From Bacillota bacterium (GTDB lineage Bacteria > Bacillota > UBA4882 > UBA8346), in assembly GCA_023435225.1 (NCBI GenBank), contig JAEYRX010000004.1, positions 1 through 64,000 of the forward strand: DNA of 64,000 nt. Reading direction: 5' to 3'. The first letter of the stretch is position 1. The number at the start of each line of letters is the position of its first letter. The translations under genes and the position numbers were made by a program. Positions 1-9,126 of this stretch are shown piece after piece. The notes beneath the pieces are model-generated. The model was not told the origin of the DNA, searched no databases, and was given only the letters and a program-made list of their open reading frames with translations.

Positions 1-107
1 CTGGATTAAACGGATTAGCTGGATTAGAGGCGGTCGAATCTGAAAGATTGGTCTTTTGATCCGGCCCGGTAATCCTGTAAATCAGCTTAATCCGTTTAAT
101 CATGGTC
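1..107. repeat. Intergenic palindromic repeat, copy 1
   Basis: The ends are built from inverted GGATTAA / TTAATCC motifs and the middle is a conserved block containing GGCCCGGTAATCCTG. A nearly identical copy lies at 4603-4700, differing by a few substitutions and one indel. The region 108-382 holds no gene that I can recognise. Confidence 0.75.
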
Positions 108-382
108 AAAAATGGCGTTTGCGATTATAACCATCCCTTTTAATCCGGCGACCAAGAGTTTTCATCCCGACGAGTTGAACCGGTTCTGCCTGAAAATCTA
201 TAACATATAAAACTAAAGAAATTTGAAGCATGAAAGCAAAGAATATGGGCCGATCCCGTATTGATCGGTGTTAATTAGCAGTTACGGTAAACTGCCGTCT
301 TCCAAGCAGGAAAATTAATTTTATCGGTTAATATTATCATTATACGGATCTTAATACAGATTTTACCCGGAGAAAAGACAGC

Positions 383-1792
383 ATGGATAAAGGTAATCGC
401 TTTAAATTAATAACTCCCGACCAACGGGCAAATCTATGGATTACGGTATTTGGCGGAGCTTGGGTCGTATGGTATTTCCTCGACGCTGAATTATGGCGTA
501 AGTTGGCCGTATCTACTTCGAACCAACCAAACTTAGCCCAAATGATTTACTTCAGCTTTTTCTGTTTGTTTGTATTTCTTTTTACTTTTCGGGTCAAGGC
601 GGATAATGTTAAAGCGACCGCCATAATCGGTATGGCGGCGGCTTTGTTGTTAAGTACTTTAATGCTGTTCCGTCCGGACGGCCGGTTGTCTTATGTGATG
701 TGCGGGCTGTTGGGAGCGGCCTCGGGTCAATATTCCGCCGCTATTTTATGTATTTTTATTTTCAGTTTCAAGCCGGAAAACAAGATTGCTACCGTATCAT
801 TTTGGTTTTTGGCGATGTACGCATTGGCTCTTATCGCCGCTAAACTATTGAGGCTATTTGGCATTGAAATCTCATTTTTATTTTCCGTAATCTTGCTCAT
901 AGCCGCTATTGTTTTGATTTGTCGCTTTAAACCGGAGCAACTGTACTCTGCCGACGCAGGGCCAAAGTATCCATACCCTAAAAGCTTATTAGCGGCCTTC
1001 GGTTTAATCGCAGCTGTTTATTATTTTATCGGATATTTATCAAAAACCGTTATTAACACTCAAATCTTCTCCCTTGACGATAGTTTTGGGGCTTGGGTAA
1101 CCAATAGCGTCAGATTCGTCACTTTTTATCTGTTTTATAAATTGGGTAAAAAAATCAATTTATTGACGGTTATTTATCTTAGTCTGATCTGTACCGTTTT
1201 TGCTTATGTGTTTGGCATTTTAGCGGAACCTTTTTCTTTGGTTGCCAATATTTTCTATGGTATCGCCGGGGCGTTGGGAGCTGTTTTTATCTATTCCCTG
1301 ACAACCGATATCGCCTTCAAATATAGCCGTAACCGGTATGTTCTTTCAATATTGATTTTAATAGGGCTCACCGCCCTTATTGCTGGTTATTTCTGTGGCT
1401 TAAAGGTAGGCATTCTTTTTCAAACTCATCTGACCTCTTTGTATGGGATTTTATTGGTCCTAAGCTGCAGTCTGCTGATGGTCTTGCCCTGGCTTTTCCG
1501 GATTATCGGCCGGGAGCTGCGAATAGACTTTAAAATTTTGCCGGAGACCGAAACCGCCCCTTCCTCGATTAACCATGCCAGACTCTTGGAATTAAACAAC
1601 TCTTTGGAGGATGGACTAACCGAGCGGGAACTGGAAATCGCCGCGCTTTTGATGGAGCGTTATGATTACCAAAGTATCGCCAATCAGATGCAAATATCGG
1701 TCAATACCATGAAAGTCCATGCCAGAAACATTTACCGGAAATTTAAAGTCGCCGGACGTAAAGAACTGGTCCGGCTGGTTCATCGGGGATGA
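383..1792 (+). CDS. Membrane-anchored LuxR/GerE-family transcriptional regulator
   Basis: 469 residues. Roughly residues 1-375 form about a dozen hydrophobic segments resembling an MFS-like or purely sensory membrane domain. A cytosolic tail (about 405-467) carries a LuxR/GerE helix-turn-helix: the LTERELEIAALL stretch starts it and SIANQMQISVNTMKVH is the recognition helix region. Proteins of this architecture (12-TM plus LuxR HTH) are common in Firmicutes and Actinobacteria and usually regulate nearby genes, but the ligand is not known. The gene is followed by a promoter-like repeat and lipoprotein genes on the same strand, so it could control them; that is inference. The start is the first ATG, after GGAGAAA. 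Confidence 0.85.
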   Translation: MDKGNRFKLITPDQRANLWITVFGGAWVVWYFLDAELWRKLAVSTSNQPNLAQMIYFSFFCLFVFLFTFRVKADNVKATAIIGMAAALLLSTLMLFRPDGRLSYVMCGLLGAASGQYSAAILCIFIFSFKPENKIATVSFWFLAMYALALIAAKLLRLFGIEISFLFSVILLIAAIVLICRFKPEQLYSADAGPKYPYPKSLLAAFGLIAAVYYFIGYLSKTVINTQIFSLDDSFGAWVTNSVRFVTFYLFYKLGKKINLLTVIYLSLICTVFAYVFGILAEPFSLVANIFYGIAGALGAVFIYSLTTDIAFKYSRNRYVLSILILIGLTALIAGYFCGLKVGILFQTHLTSLYGILLVLSCSLLMVLPWLFRIIGRELRIDFKILPETETAPSSINHARLLELNNSLEDGLTERELEIAALLMERYDYQSIANQMQISVNTMKVHARNIYRKFKVAGRKELVRLVHRG

Positions 1793-1944
1793 GGCATTAT
1801 AAAAATTCAATAAAAAGATTATCAACCACGAAGGGCACGAAGAACACTAAGGTAGACCAAAAACAATTGAATATAAAACAATTCCCTTCTCCAGCTTTCT
1901 TTCCCGCTGAATTAACTTTTTAATCAATTAAATATTGGGCCTTT

Positions 1945-2030
1945 CGCCCAAAAATAAATTTTTAACATAAACCCTTGATACCACTTAAAAAGCAGCTCCA
2001 TACTACTTTTTGGGTGATATTTTTTTTTGT
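1945..2030 (+). promoter_or_regulatory. Duplicated promoter/hairpin block upstream of lipoprotein gene
   Basis: TTGATA (1975-1980) and CATACT (1999-2004) are separated by 18 nt, a good sigma-A promoter. The same block, with the same hexamers and the same spacing, recurs at 4734-4787 before another secreted-protein gene. The block is also an inverted repeat (about 1978-1992 with 2006-2021), here followed by a run of T, so it could alternatively terminate the upstream transcript. Confidence 0.55.
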
Positions 2031-2106
2031 ATGCCTAAAGTAAAATGAAGAAAAGTTTGAGGGAATTACTAGCAATCTAAGATTTTGATTAAAGGAGTAG
2101 TATCTG

Positions 2107-3243
2107 ATGAAAAAGCATTGCAAGGTTGTTTTTATTTTATTGCTAATTTCGGCCCTGGCCCTCTCCGGGTGCGGTGGTGGCGGAAGTCGTAGAGAAGGTA
2201 ATCCCGGCAGTGGAAATCCGGTTCAAGGTCCGGCTCCCCGATACTTTGCCTATGTTTCAAATCGTGATTCAAATGGAATTTCAGTCTATAGTATCAACTC
2301 CGTCACCGGAGTGTTGTCACCCATCGTCGGCAGCCCTTTTGCCGCAAATAGGCCTAACAATTTAACCGTAGATCCACTTAATAGATTCGTTTTTGCCGTA
2401 TCTGAATCTTCAAGTATCTTGGCTTATAGCATCGATGCCGCTACCGGCGCTTTAACATTCATTAGCGACAACCCTTTTGGTTATGATGATGGTAAGCCTA
2501 GGTGGATAACTGTAGACCCAAAAGGTAAATTCGTCTATGTTGCAGTCGATACGAGCAAAATTTCCGCCTTTACCATTAACGAGTCTTCCGGCGCTTTGAC
2601 GCCTATCAATGGCAGCCCTTTTAGCAACGCTAGTGGTTCCATGTCGATAACCGTAGACCCGACCGACAAATTCGCCTATACAGCAAATTCCGCCACTGAT
2701 AATATCTCTGCCTATAATATCAACGCTTCCACCGGGAGTTTGTCGTCCATTGACGGCAGCCCCTTTGCCGCCTGTGATCAACCTTATTTGATAACTGTAG
2801 ACCCGAAAGGTAAATTTGTCTATGTTGCAAATAGATTTGGAAACCAAATCTCTGCTTTTACTATTAACGGATTTACCGGCGCTTTGACATCTGTCGATGG
2901 CAGTCCATTTAGCAACCCAGGCATTCCCTGGTCAATAACCGTAGACCCGACCGGTAAATTCGTCTATGTCGCGAACCTTGGATCTGATAACGTCTCGGCT
3001 TATACTATCAACACAACTACCGGCGCTTTTACACCCATCAGCGGGAGTCCTTTTGCCGCCGGTAGAGAGCCTGTTTCGGTTACGGTGGATCCGACCGGTA
3101 GATTCGTTTATGTCGTAAACTCTGATTCCGATAACATTTCAGCCTATATTATTGATGCCGTTACCGGCGCTTTGATACCTATCAGCGGCAGTCCTTTTGC
3201 CGCCGGTGACTGTCCAAGTGAAATAAGGATCGGGGTCTTATAA
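2107..3243 (+). CDS. Beta-propeller lipoprotein (lactonase / YVTN-repeat family)
   Basis: 378 residues. The N-terminus has a lipoprotein signal peptide with an LSGC lipobox (Cys about residue 21) and a poly-Gly linker. The rest consists of about seven repeats of some 45-47 residues, each with an FVYVAN-like strand, a SAYTIN strand, TGALTPI and GSPF, then DPTGKF. This is the pattern of 7-bladed propellers of the 6-phosphogluconolactonase/YVTN type. In secreted lipoproteins such propellers are generally structural or binding domains, and I see no basis for assigning enzymatic activity. The start ATG follows AAAGGAG at good spacing. The protein is probably anchored in the cell envelope. Confidence 0.88.
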   Translation: MKKHCKVVFILLLISALALSGCGGGGSRREGNPGSGNPVQGPAPRYFAYVSNRDSNGISVYSINSVTGVLSPIVGSPFAANRPNNLTVDPLNRFVFAVSESSSILAYSIDAATGALTFISDNPFGYDDGKPRWITVDPKGKFVYVAVDTSKISAFTINESSGALTPINGSPFSNASGSMSITVDPTDKFAYTANSATDNISAYNINASTGSLSSIDGSPFAACDQPYLITVDPKGKFVYVANRFGNQISAFTINGFTGALTSVDGSPFSNPGIPWSITVDPTGKFVYVANLGSDNVSAYTINTTTGAFTPISGSPFAAGREPVSVTVDPTGRFVYVVNSDSDNISAYIIDAVTGALIPISGSPFAAGDCPSEIRIGVL

Positions 3244-3289
3244 AGGCGTCCTTTGGAATCCGCCGCCAGGGGTTCTTACTTAGGGAAAC

Positions 3290-3375
3290 GCTGATTAATC
3301 CGATTTTGTGCGAGCAAATATGCGGCATTAGGCATTTTGCGAAGCACAAAATCGTCACTTATTCAATTAATCAGC
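3290..3375. repeat. Long palindromic intergenic element
   Basis: Outer arms GCTGATTAAT (3290-3299) and ATTAATCAGC (3366-3375), and inner arms CGATTTTGTGC (3301-3311) and GCACAAAATCG (3344-3354). A perfect 30-nt match to 3341-3370, in inverted orientation, lies at 5066-5095 where it ends a truncated gene. It behaves like a small mobile palindrome. Confidence 0.7.
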
Positions 3376-3521
3376 GCTTCCTTAGAACTCCATATTTGCG
3401 AAAGCGCCGACGGCGCCTTCCAAGAGTAGGGGATCTTTCGGTTCCAGCCGTATCGTGCGGCTTTTGAAGAACCTTCATAATGTCCAAATGTAACAAACTA
3501 CCAAAGGAGGTCTCTCAAAAT

Positions 3522-4586
3522 ATGAAAAAACTTTTCTCCTATTTAATAGCTATTCTCATTCTGGCCGTCGCCCTCTCCAGTTGCGGCGGGGGTAAAAAAG
3601 GCGGCGGGACGGCCTATACCCCTGGTCAGGCAAGCGCTTACACGGTAGGCGGCGTATCGTTCAATATGCGTTATGCTCCGAGTGGTTCTTTTAGATCTGA
3701 TGATAATATTATCTCAGGAAACGATAATCTACCTGGCGGCCCAGGCCATGAGTTGGTGACTGTTAATAACCCTTTCTGGATCGCCGAGACCGAAGTAACG
3801 TATGAATTATGGAGCGCTGTATATAAGTGGGCCACCGGCGATATAAATATGAACGGTAGCATTGATGGCGACGAAATAGAAGGAACATATACCTTATCCC
3901 ATGTGGGCGTGATGGGTGGCGGTTGGGCGATTCCGGCATACTACGACGACCAGCATCCGGTGACTACCGTCAGTTGGAGGGATGTTATTGTCTGGTGCAA
4001 TGCCCTGACGGCATACTATTATGGAAACAGCGACAATTGCGTTTACTATGAGGATGCGGCTTATACCACGCCGATCCGTAGCACTGACGTCGGTAATATC
4101 GATAGTCCTTATATTAAAGCGGCAGCTATGGGAAACACCGTAATGGCTAATTGCAACGCCAAGGGATTCCGCCTGCCCGCCAGCGACGAATGGGAACTGG
4201 CGGCGCGGTATCATTTTAAAGATGGGATCCAGTGGCTACCAGGAAACCACGTCAGCGGGGACGCCTCCGGCCCTTGTTGGACAGAGGATGGCCAAGGCGT
4301 TTCAACGGTGTTTCCTAATTATGCTTGGTATAATGGTAACAGTGGTTTCTCAACCCATCCGGTAGCGACCACGAAGTTAAAAAACGCTTTGAACCTTTCC
4401 GATATGAGCGGGAACGTTTGGGAATGGTGCTTTGACTGGTTTCCCGTAAATAATGATTTCATCCGAGTGTTTCGCGGCGGCTGCTGGAACAATAATTCCG
4501 ACTACCTGCAGCTTGGATTAGTGGGCAACAACTACCCGAATAGTGCCTACGACTTCTTGGGCTTCCGTCTCGTGAGGACCCAGTAA
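3522..4586 (+). CDS. Lipoprotein with formylglycine-generating-enzyme (FGE-sulfatase/SUMF1) fold
   Basis: 354 residues from the ATG at 3522, which follows AAAGGAGG (3503-3510); an earlier in-frame ATG at 3480 lacks such a site and would put 14 residues before the signal peptide. The signal peptide ends in LSSC. The body has the SUMF1 landmarks in order: NPFWIAETEVTYELW, then GFRLPASDEWELAARY, then NLSDMSGNVWEWCFDW, and a final RVFRGGCWNN...GFRLVRTQ. Family members are either formylglycine-generating enzymes or binding/structural proteins such as those attached to kinases or lipoproteins. No sulfatase is nearby, so a surface-protein role is more likely here. Confidence 0.85.
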   Translation: MKKLFSYLIAILILAVALSSCGGGKKGGGTAYTPGQASAYTVGGVSFNMRYAPSGSFRSDDNIISGNDNLPGGPGHELVTVNNPFWIAETEVTYELWSAVYKWATGDINMNGSIDGDEIEGTYTLSHVGVMGGGWAIPAYYDDQHPVTTVSWRDVIVWCNALTAYYYGNSDNCVYYEDAAYTTPIRSTDVGNIDSPYIKAAAMGNTVMANCNAKGFRLPASDEWELAARYHFKDGIQWLPGNHVSGDASGPCWTEDGQGVSTVFPNYAWYNGNSGFSTHPVATTKLKNALNLSDMSGNVWEWCFDWFPVNNDFIRVFRGGCWNNNSDYLQLGLVGNNYPNSAYDFLGFRLVRTQ

Positions 4587-4602
4587 TTTCAACCAATAAT
4601 TA

Positions 4603-4700
4603 CAGGATTAAACCGATAGTTTGATTAGAGGCGGTTGAATCTGAAAGATTGGTCTTTTGTCCGGCCCGGTAATCCTGTAAATCAGTTTAATCCGTTTACC
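4603..4700. repeat. Intergenic palindromic repeat, copy 2
   Basis: Near-identical to 1-107, including the GGCCCGGTAATCCTG core and inverted GGATTAA/TTAATCC ends. It sits directly between the FGE-like gene and the promoter block at 4734. Confidence 0.75.
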
Positions 4701-4733
4701 TTAATTCCTAAAAATAATTTTTGCCGTAAACCC

Positions 4734-4787
4734 TTGATATCACTCGAAAAGCAGCCTCATACTACTTTTTGGGTGATATTACTTTTG
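4734..4787 (+). promoter_or_regulatory. Promoter/hairpin block, second copy
   Basis: TTGATA (4734-4739), an 18-nt spacer and CATACT (4758-4763), with the same arm sequences as the block at 1945-2030. In this copy the inverted repeat is not followed by a pure T run, which favours a promoter over a terminator. Confidence 0.55.
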
Positions 4788-4847
4788 CGAAGTAACAATT
4801 AAAATAATACCTAAATTAATCGCGGTTTTATAAAAGGAGATTTATCC

Positions 4848-5069
4848 ATGAAACGTTATTTATTTCGAATCATTATTTTGGTAACATTTATCGCCCTGTT
4901 TTGCTGTGCGCCCTCTGCTCGGGCGGAGACGGACGGCGATTTTGAGTATAGCATAAACCCTGATGGCGTTACATGTAAAATTACTGGTTATACGGGCGAA
5001 GCTACAACTGTTAATATTCCGGAGTACTTCGGAGAGTATCAAGTGACAATAATTGAGTCTAATTCTTAA
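4848..5069 (+). pseudogene. Truncated secreted leucine-rich-repeat (BspA/LRR_5-type) protein
   Basis: 73 residues: a cleavable signal peptide (ends near ARAETDG) and then the start of a BspA-like repeat domain (YSINPDGVTCKITGYTG, then VNIPEYFGEYQVTIIE). Family members normally carry many such repeats and run to several hundred residues. Here the reading frame ends at a TAA that belongs to the palindromic element at 5066-5095, so the gene was cut by that insertion or by a deletion ending in it. The start has a good AAAGGAGA site and the promoter block upstream, so a short secreted peptide could still be made. Confidence 0.7.
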
Positions 5070-5095
5070 TTGAATAAGTGACGATTTTGTGCTTC
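5066..5095. repeat. Half copy of the palindromic element at 3290-3375
   Basis: 30 nt identical to the reverse complement of 3341-3370. It supplies the stop codon (5067-5069) of the truncated LRR gene. Confidence 0.75.
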
Positions 5096-5126
5096 TTTTT
5101 GTATCTTTTATCGACGTAATCATAAC

Positions 5127-5213
5127 ACGGAAGGAGCTTTTTTTCCTTCGGAGGGACCTTTTTCTCGTTCCGAAGGAGCTTTTTCTCCTTCCGAACGACC
5201 TTTTTCTCGGTCT
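5127..5213. repeat. Two tandem units of about 42 nt with internal hairpins
   Basis: Two imperfect units alternate GAAGGAGCTTTTT and GACCTTTTTCTCG. Each contains short inverted repeats (GAAGGAG against CTCCTTC). Only two units are present and I see no gene; function unknown. Confidence 0.5.
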
Positions 5214-5224
5214 ATAAAAAAAGA

Positions 5225-5258
5225 CCCTCCCCCAAGGTTGATTACTGGTAGGGGAGGG
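5225..5258. terminator. Strong hairpin, probable terminator
   Basis: CCCTCCCC (5225-5232) pairs with GGGGAGGG (5251-5258). The arm is preceded by a run of A on the + strand, that is a T run for minus-strand transcripts, so it may end transcription of the decayed minus-strand gene beside it. Confidence 0.55.
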
Positions 5259-5287
5259 TTGATTTATAGTCTTAACTAATCTTTAGT

Positions 5288-5542
5288 TTAATCGATCTCC
5301 GGATTATCGTTTATCCTTTTGGGCTGTCCCGGAAAACGGTCCGAGAGATCGTTATAGATGGTCTCTGCTTTTTGAACCTTGGATTTGGTCGCATGTTTCA
5401 CCGCATAATAAAACTTCAGCGAGGCGGAATAAGCTTCACTGCCCAATAAAAGCAGCGTGTCCCAGAGGGCGTCGCTGATTTGCAGCCTTGGTTGATAGAG
5501 AGCTCTGATCTGCTCGAAAGTTGAGATATATAATTTAAGTTG
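5288..5542 (-). pseudogene. Decayed minus-strand gene, C-terminal part only
   Basis: An open frame of about 84 codons on the minus strand ends at TAA (5288-5290). It has a stop upstream and no start codon. The translation is protein-like, containing PRLQISDALWDTLLLLGSEA and then FYYAVKHATKSKV, and ends DNPEID. I do not recognise the family; it looks like the C-terminus of a small helical protein. The decayed gene at 6381-6565 on the same strand may belong to the same former unit. Confidence 0.5.
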
Positions 5543-5828
5543 TTAGTCACCAAAAGGAGACGAAATAATTTTAAATTTATTTTAAACCGGAGTAATTCCT
5601 ACTTCAAAGCTTAATCCAGCCCATTTATGGGGTTGAGAACGATTTTAATCATACAGCCCAGGGGTTTTGAATCAGCTTCAATTTATAACATCTGCCCTGG
5701 GTGATGAGTAACAAACAAAAAATAGGCATCCCCGGCGCCACATTCACACTCACGCCTCGCGCCTCTAACGATGAGAAGAAGGAGTTATGTTGATTTAATA
5801 GAATTGTATGGCAGGAGGAGGGATAACC

Positions 5829-6263
5829 ATGAAAAATAATTATTATATAATCCCAATTGATATTACCACTAAAAACGACCAAGACGGATATACATTTTCA
5901 TTTATGATCAATGAATACATTGACGCTGTGTGTCCTTTTGATACTATTATTGTTGAAGTTGGTTGTGGAGCGTCGAAGTTAGCAGAATTTTTGAACAAAT
6001 ATAATAATTCTAACCAGTGGTCAAAAGTTTTAGCTGCTATAACTTTATGTTATGAACGAATCCAGGAAACCAATATAAATGAATTAACTAATACTTCTTT
6101 TATTGATATAATCCTAGTTAATAACTCTGAAATATACATATCTTGGGAAGAAGCTAATAACAAATTCGGAGAATTCATAAAAAAATATGAGGTAAAACAT
6201 AGCAGACGATTTGGTCGTTTACCGGGGAAAAACAATTTGTCACTCTACAATAATGCGCAATAA
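5829..6263 (+). CDS. Hypothetical protein
   Basis: 144 residues from the ATG at 5829, chosen because GGAGGAGGG lies just before it; an in-frame ATG at 5808 overlaps that site. The protein is AT-rich and acidic, has no signal peptide or clear membrane segment, and contains a short Gly-Cys-Gly stretch near residue 46. I do not recognise a family. The 40 nt before the start strongly resemble those before the unrelated gene at 41641, which suggests a shared leader and a mobile origin. Confidence 0.6.
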   Translation: MKNNYYIIPIDITTKNDQDGYTFSFMINEYIDAVCPFDTIIVEVGCGASKLAEFLNKYNNSNQWSKVLAAITLCYERIQETNINELTNTSFIDIILVNNSEIYISWEEANNKFGEFIKKYEVKHSRRFGRLPGKNNLSLYNNAQ

Positions 6264-6380
6264 AAGAAATAATATTTATTGCTACTAAAGCTATTCTGGT
6301 TAACGTTAAATAAAGTATTTTTGTAACGTAACCTATAAATATTATTTTTCAATCCAAAAAGACGGAGACATCCCCGGAGT

Positions 6381-6565
6381 TTATTTAAAAGGATTCTGAT
6401 TCGCCCAATACTGCAGCAACTCTACATATTTATTGTACTGATTGTTAAAATAAGCCTGATTTGGCTAACTGGAGTTGGATAAGATCTGTTTGGCGTCGAA
6501 GGCGTCTTTGAAGATAATTGACGTTTAACTGATTCATTTTTCTGGCTCAGCCGTTTTTGGTTCAT
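6381..6565 (-). pseudogene. Small gene broken by a one-base deletion
   Basis: The ATG at 6565 follows GGGAGAAG. The first frame reads MNQKRLSQK through YPTPVSQ and then runs into an unrelated tail. Shifting frame by one base after the PTPVSQ codons restores a sensible C-terminus (NQAYFNNQYNKYVELLQYW, then ANQNPFK) ending at TAA 6381-6383. The intact protein would be about 61 residues, Gln/Asn-rich. Family not recognised. Sequencing error is an alternative explanation. Confidence 0.5.
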
Positions 6566-6690
6566 AACTGCTTCTCCCGATAAGTTCTTTACCAAATATC
6601 GCAAAAAACATCTTTGAGGAAGCCCGAACTATTGAAGGTTCAAGGTGAGAGACTTAATTAAACGAAGCCGCCACAAAGATACGGCCCCAT

Positions 6691-7311
6691 TTAAAGCTTT
6701 TTAGCAACCATAATAAACAACGGATACTTTCTAAATGAACCATCCGCTAATTTCTTTTCATTTTCATAGCATATCTTCCAGCTGATAACCTCAAAACCAT
6801 ATCTCATTAACTTTTCGGATAATATATTTTTATTAAATCCATGATGACCACTGAATTCTTCTCCGTGAAAAGAGCCATCCTCTTCGTCCAAATCGGCTAT
6901 ACATACATAACCCGGCCGGCGCAATATTTGGGAGAACTCCTCAATAACTTTATCAACTTCCGGAATATGATGCAAAGTCAACAAAGTATAGATAATATCA
7001 AATTGCTCCTTAGATAGGGGTTCATCTTTTGTTAAATCCATCTTCACCGGAATCATATTAGTTGATTTGGTTTTTTCAATTTTCTGCTTTAATACTTCGA
7101 GCATTCCCTGAGAGCTATCACCTAAAGTTATCATCTTGAGATGCGACTGTAAGTTAAAACTCAATAACCCCGTACCGCATCCGTATTCAAATCCATCCAT
7201 TTTATCCAAATACGGAACGGCTTTGATAATCTCTTCGGCAACAACTTTTGCCCGCTCCATTCTTCGGGGATCATTATCCCATGTTAAAGCCAACTGGTCA
7301 AAATTTTCCAT
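6691..7311 (-). CDS. Class I SAM-dependent methyltransferase
   Basis: 206 residues. The Rossmann-fold methyltransferase motif I (FEYGCGTGLLSF) lies near residue 48, an acidic post-motif (LGDSSQGML) follows, and FDIIYTLLTLHHI is the motif IV region, typical of the Methyltransf_11/25 group. The ATG at 7311 is preferred because AAGAGG lies nine bases before it; the in-frame TTG at 7329 overlaps that site. The substrate cannot be inferred. It is a single gene convergent with a decayed region and divergent from the ATPase at 7506. Confidence 0.82.
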   Translation of the reverse strand: MENFDQLALTWDNDPRRMERAKVVAEEIIKAVPYLDKMDGFEYGCGTGLLSFNLQSHLKMITLGDSSQGMLEVLKQKIEKTKSTNMIPVKMDLTKDEPLSKEQFDIIYTLLTLHHIPEVDKVIEEFSQILRRPGYVCIADLDEEDGSFHGEEFSGHHGFNKNILSEKLMRYGFEVISWKICYENEKKLADGSFRKYPLFIMVAKKL

Positions 7312-7505
7312 GTCTAATATCCTCTTCAAAAGAGATTTATAAAACTATTTTCTGTAAGCTTACCCAAAATCCTTCCTTAAGCCGATACATGTCTGCGTTA
7401 TTCGATTATCAGCTTTTGTTCTCCGGTGCGATTCTTAAGATTGCTTGATAAATTTGAAGATAACGTCTATAATAATATTGAATATTAAATTAGACGGAGG
7501 CAATT

Positions 7506-8729
7506 GTGAAATATATTAATCGAAATATAGAGAGTACTATAAATAAAGCTGTAAAAATGTTTCCCGCTGTTTTAATCACCGGAGCAAGACAGGTTGGTAA
7601 AACAACATTGCTAAGGCATATCATAAGCGACGTACCGTATTTGACCCTTGATGATCCGATTTTACTTCAAAGCGCTCTGGAAGAAGCGGGCGGTTTTTTT
7701 AAAACAACACCGCCTCCTGTAATTGTTGATGAAATACAGTACGCGCCAAACCTATTCCGTTATATTAAAATGATTGCCGATGAGAGTGGAGAAAAAGGCC
7801 AATTTTTCCTAACCGGCTCCCAACAGTTTAAGATGATGAAAAATGTAAGCGAGAGCCTTGCCGGTAGGATTGGAATTATTACTTTATTAGGTTTGTCGCT
7901 TCGTGAAATTAAAAATGACCCTTTTAATGAAATTTTTATACCGATAGAAGAATATTATACTAAAAGAAAATTGTCGGTCAAACAAACGGATTACCGGGAA
8001 CTATGGGAGATTATCCACAAAGGTTCAATGCCGGCTATGTATGCGGATGAGCTTGACTGGCAAATGTTTTATGCCGCTTATACCAAAACTTATATTGAAC
8101 GCGATGTGAGAGAACTTACCCAGGTTGGCGATGAACTTAAATTTATAAGATTTATGACGGCTATAGCAAGTAGGACTTCCCAGATGCTCAATTTATCGTC
8201 TGTGGCTAACGAGGTGGGAATAAGTGCGCCTACCGCCGATAGATGGCTTTCAATATTGATTTCGTCAAACATTGTGTATTTGCTGCAACCGTATTATAAC
8301 AATATTATGAAAAGAGTCGTAAAAACGCCAAAGCTATATTTCCTCGATACCGGGCTGGCGGCCTATCTATTAAAATGGAAAACGCCTGAAGTGCTTGAAG
8401 CCGGCGCTATGGCGGGAGCGTTTTTTGAAACCTTCGTATTTACGGAAATACTTAAAAGTAATTATAACGCCGGCGTTTTAGAACCCTCGCTTTATTATTA
8501 TCGTGATAAGGATGGGAAAGAGGTTGATATTATAATAGAACAGAATGGCATGCTCTATCCGGTTGAAATTAAGAAGACTTCAAATCCGGGAAAGGAACAT
8601 ATAAATAATTTTTCGGCGCTTGAAAAAATCAAAGGGGTAACGGTAGGCGCCGGAGGTATTATTTGTCTGTATGAGAAAAGTGTTCATCTTAATGATAAAA
8701 ATGTAACCATTCCTGTGTTCTGGTTGTAA
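7506..8729 (+). CDS. AAA-type ATPase with DUF4143 domain
   Basis: 407 residues. The N-terminal P-loop (ITGARQVGKTTLL, about residues 24-36) and Walker B (PVIVDEIQ, about 72-79) belong to the AAA_14 domain. The C-terminal half holds a DUF4143 domain, which includes VDIIIEQNGMLYPVEIKKT, a PD-(D/E)XK-like pattern (VDIII...EIK). Such proteins are widespread and poorly characterised, possibly nucleic-acid-linked ATPases. The start is GTG with GGAGG immediately upstream (7496-7500). Confidence 0.88.
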   Translation: MKYINRNIESTINKAVKMFPAVLITGARQVGKTTLLRHIISDVPYLTLDDPILLQSALEEAGGFFKTTPPPVIVDEIQYAPNLFRYIKMIADESGEKGQFFLTGSQQFKMMKNVSESLAGRIGIITLLGLSLREIKNDPFNEIFIPIEEYYTKRKLSVKQTDYRELWEIIHKGSMPAMYADELDWQMFYAAYTKTYIERDVRELTQVGDELKFIRFMTAIASRTSQMLNLSSVANEVGISAPTADRWLSILISSNIVYLLQPYYNNIMKRVVKTPKLYFLDTGLAAYLLKWKTPEVLEAGAMAGAFFETFVFTEILKSNYNAGVLEPSLYYYRDKDGKEVDIIIEQNGMLYPVEIKKTSNPGKEHINNFSALEKIKGVTVGAGGIICLYEKSVHLNDKNVTIPVFWL

Positions 8730-8769
8730 ATAGATATCTATCGCCCTATTCTTTTAAGGAGCGGGAAGT

Positions 8770-9021
8770 CTAAAAAATTTCAATTCTCAAACTTAACTCC
8801 GCATTGCTTACGGATTTTCCGGACGACTTCCCTCCTTTTGGGACCCACGCTTTTTCAAGCGGCGCGTATTCAATAAATACTTTGCCTTTTTCATTGAGCT
8901 TCCGGAATACATGACCTTCCGCGATTCTGTCCGCCAGCCATCTTCTTTTAACATCAACGCCTTGGTGTTTTTTATTGGCGCATCATCCAATGTTATCAGC
9001 TTTCTTGTTTTCTTTTATCAT
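8770..9021 (-). pseudogene. Remnant of a GNAT N-acetyltransferase
   Basis: The minus-strand frame from an ATG at 9021 has an in-frame TGA after about 12 codons, then reads CANKKHQGVDVKRRW, FRKLNEKGKVFIEY and APLEKAWVP before a foreign tail ending at TAG 8770-8772. The middle stretch matches my memory of the N-terminal region of YoaP-like GNAT acetyltransferases. The acetyl-CoA-binding part is missing, so this is a decayed fragment. Confidence 0.6.
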
Positions 9022-9126
9022 ATTTTAATTTACCTGCTTCCAAATGTTAAAACTTTTGTAATTGCATTCATCGGGAAATAATGTTTAAATAGATTGTTGT
9101 GAATTTATTAGAATAAGGTGAGGAAT

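Noticed and set aside
5127..5213. Possible CRISPR-like tandem repeat
   Set aside because: Only two imperfect units of about 42 nt with no spacers of constant length and no cas genes in the window.
7136..7448. Plus-strand frames opposite the methyltransferase gene
   Set aside because: They are antisense to a clear SAM methyltransferase and have no independent start signals.
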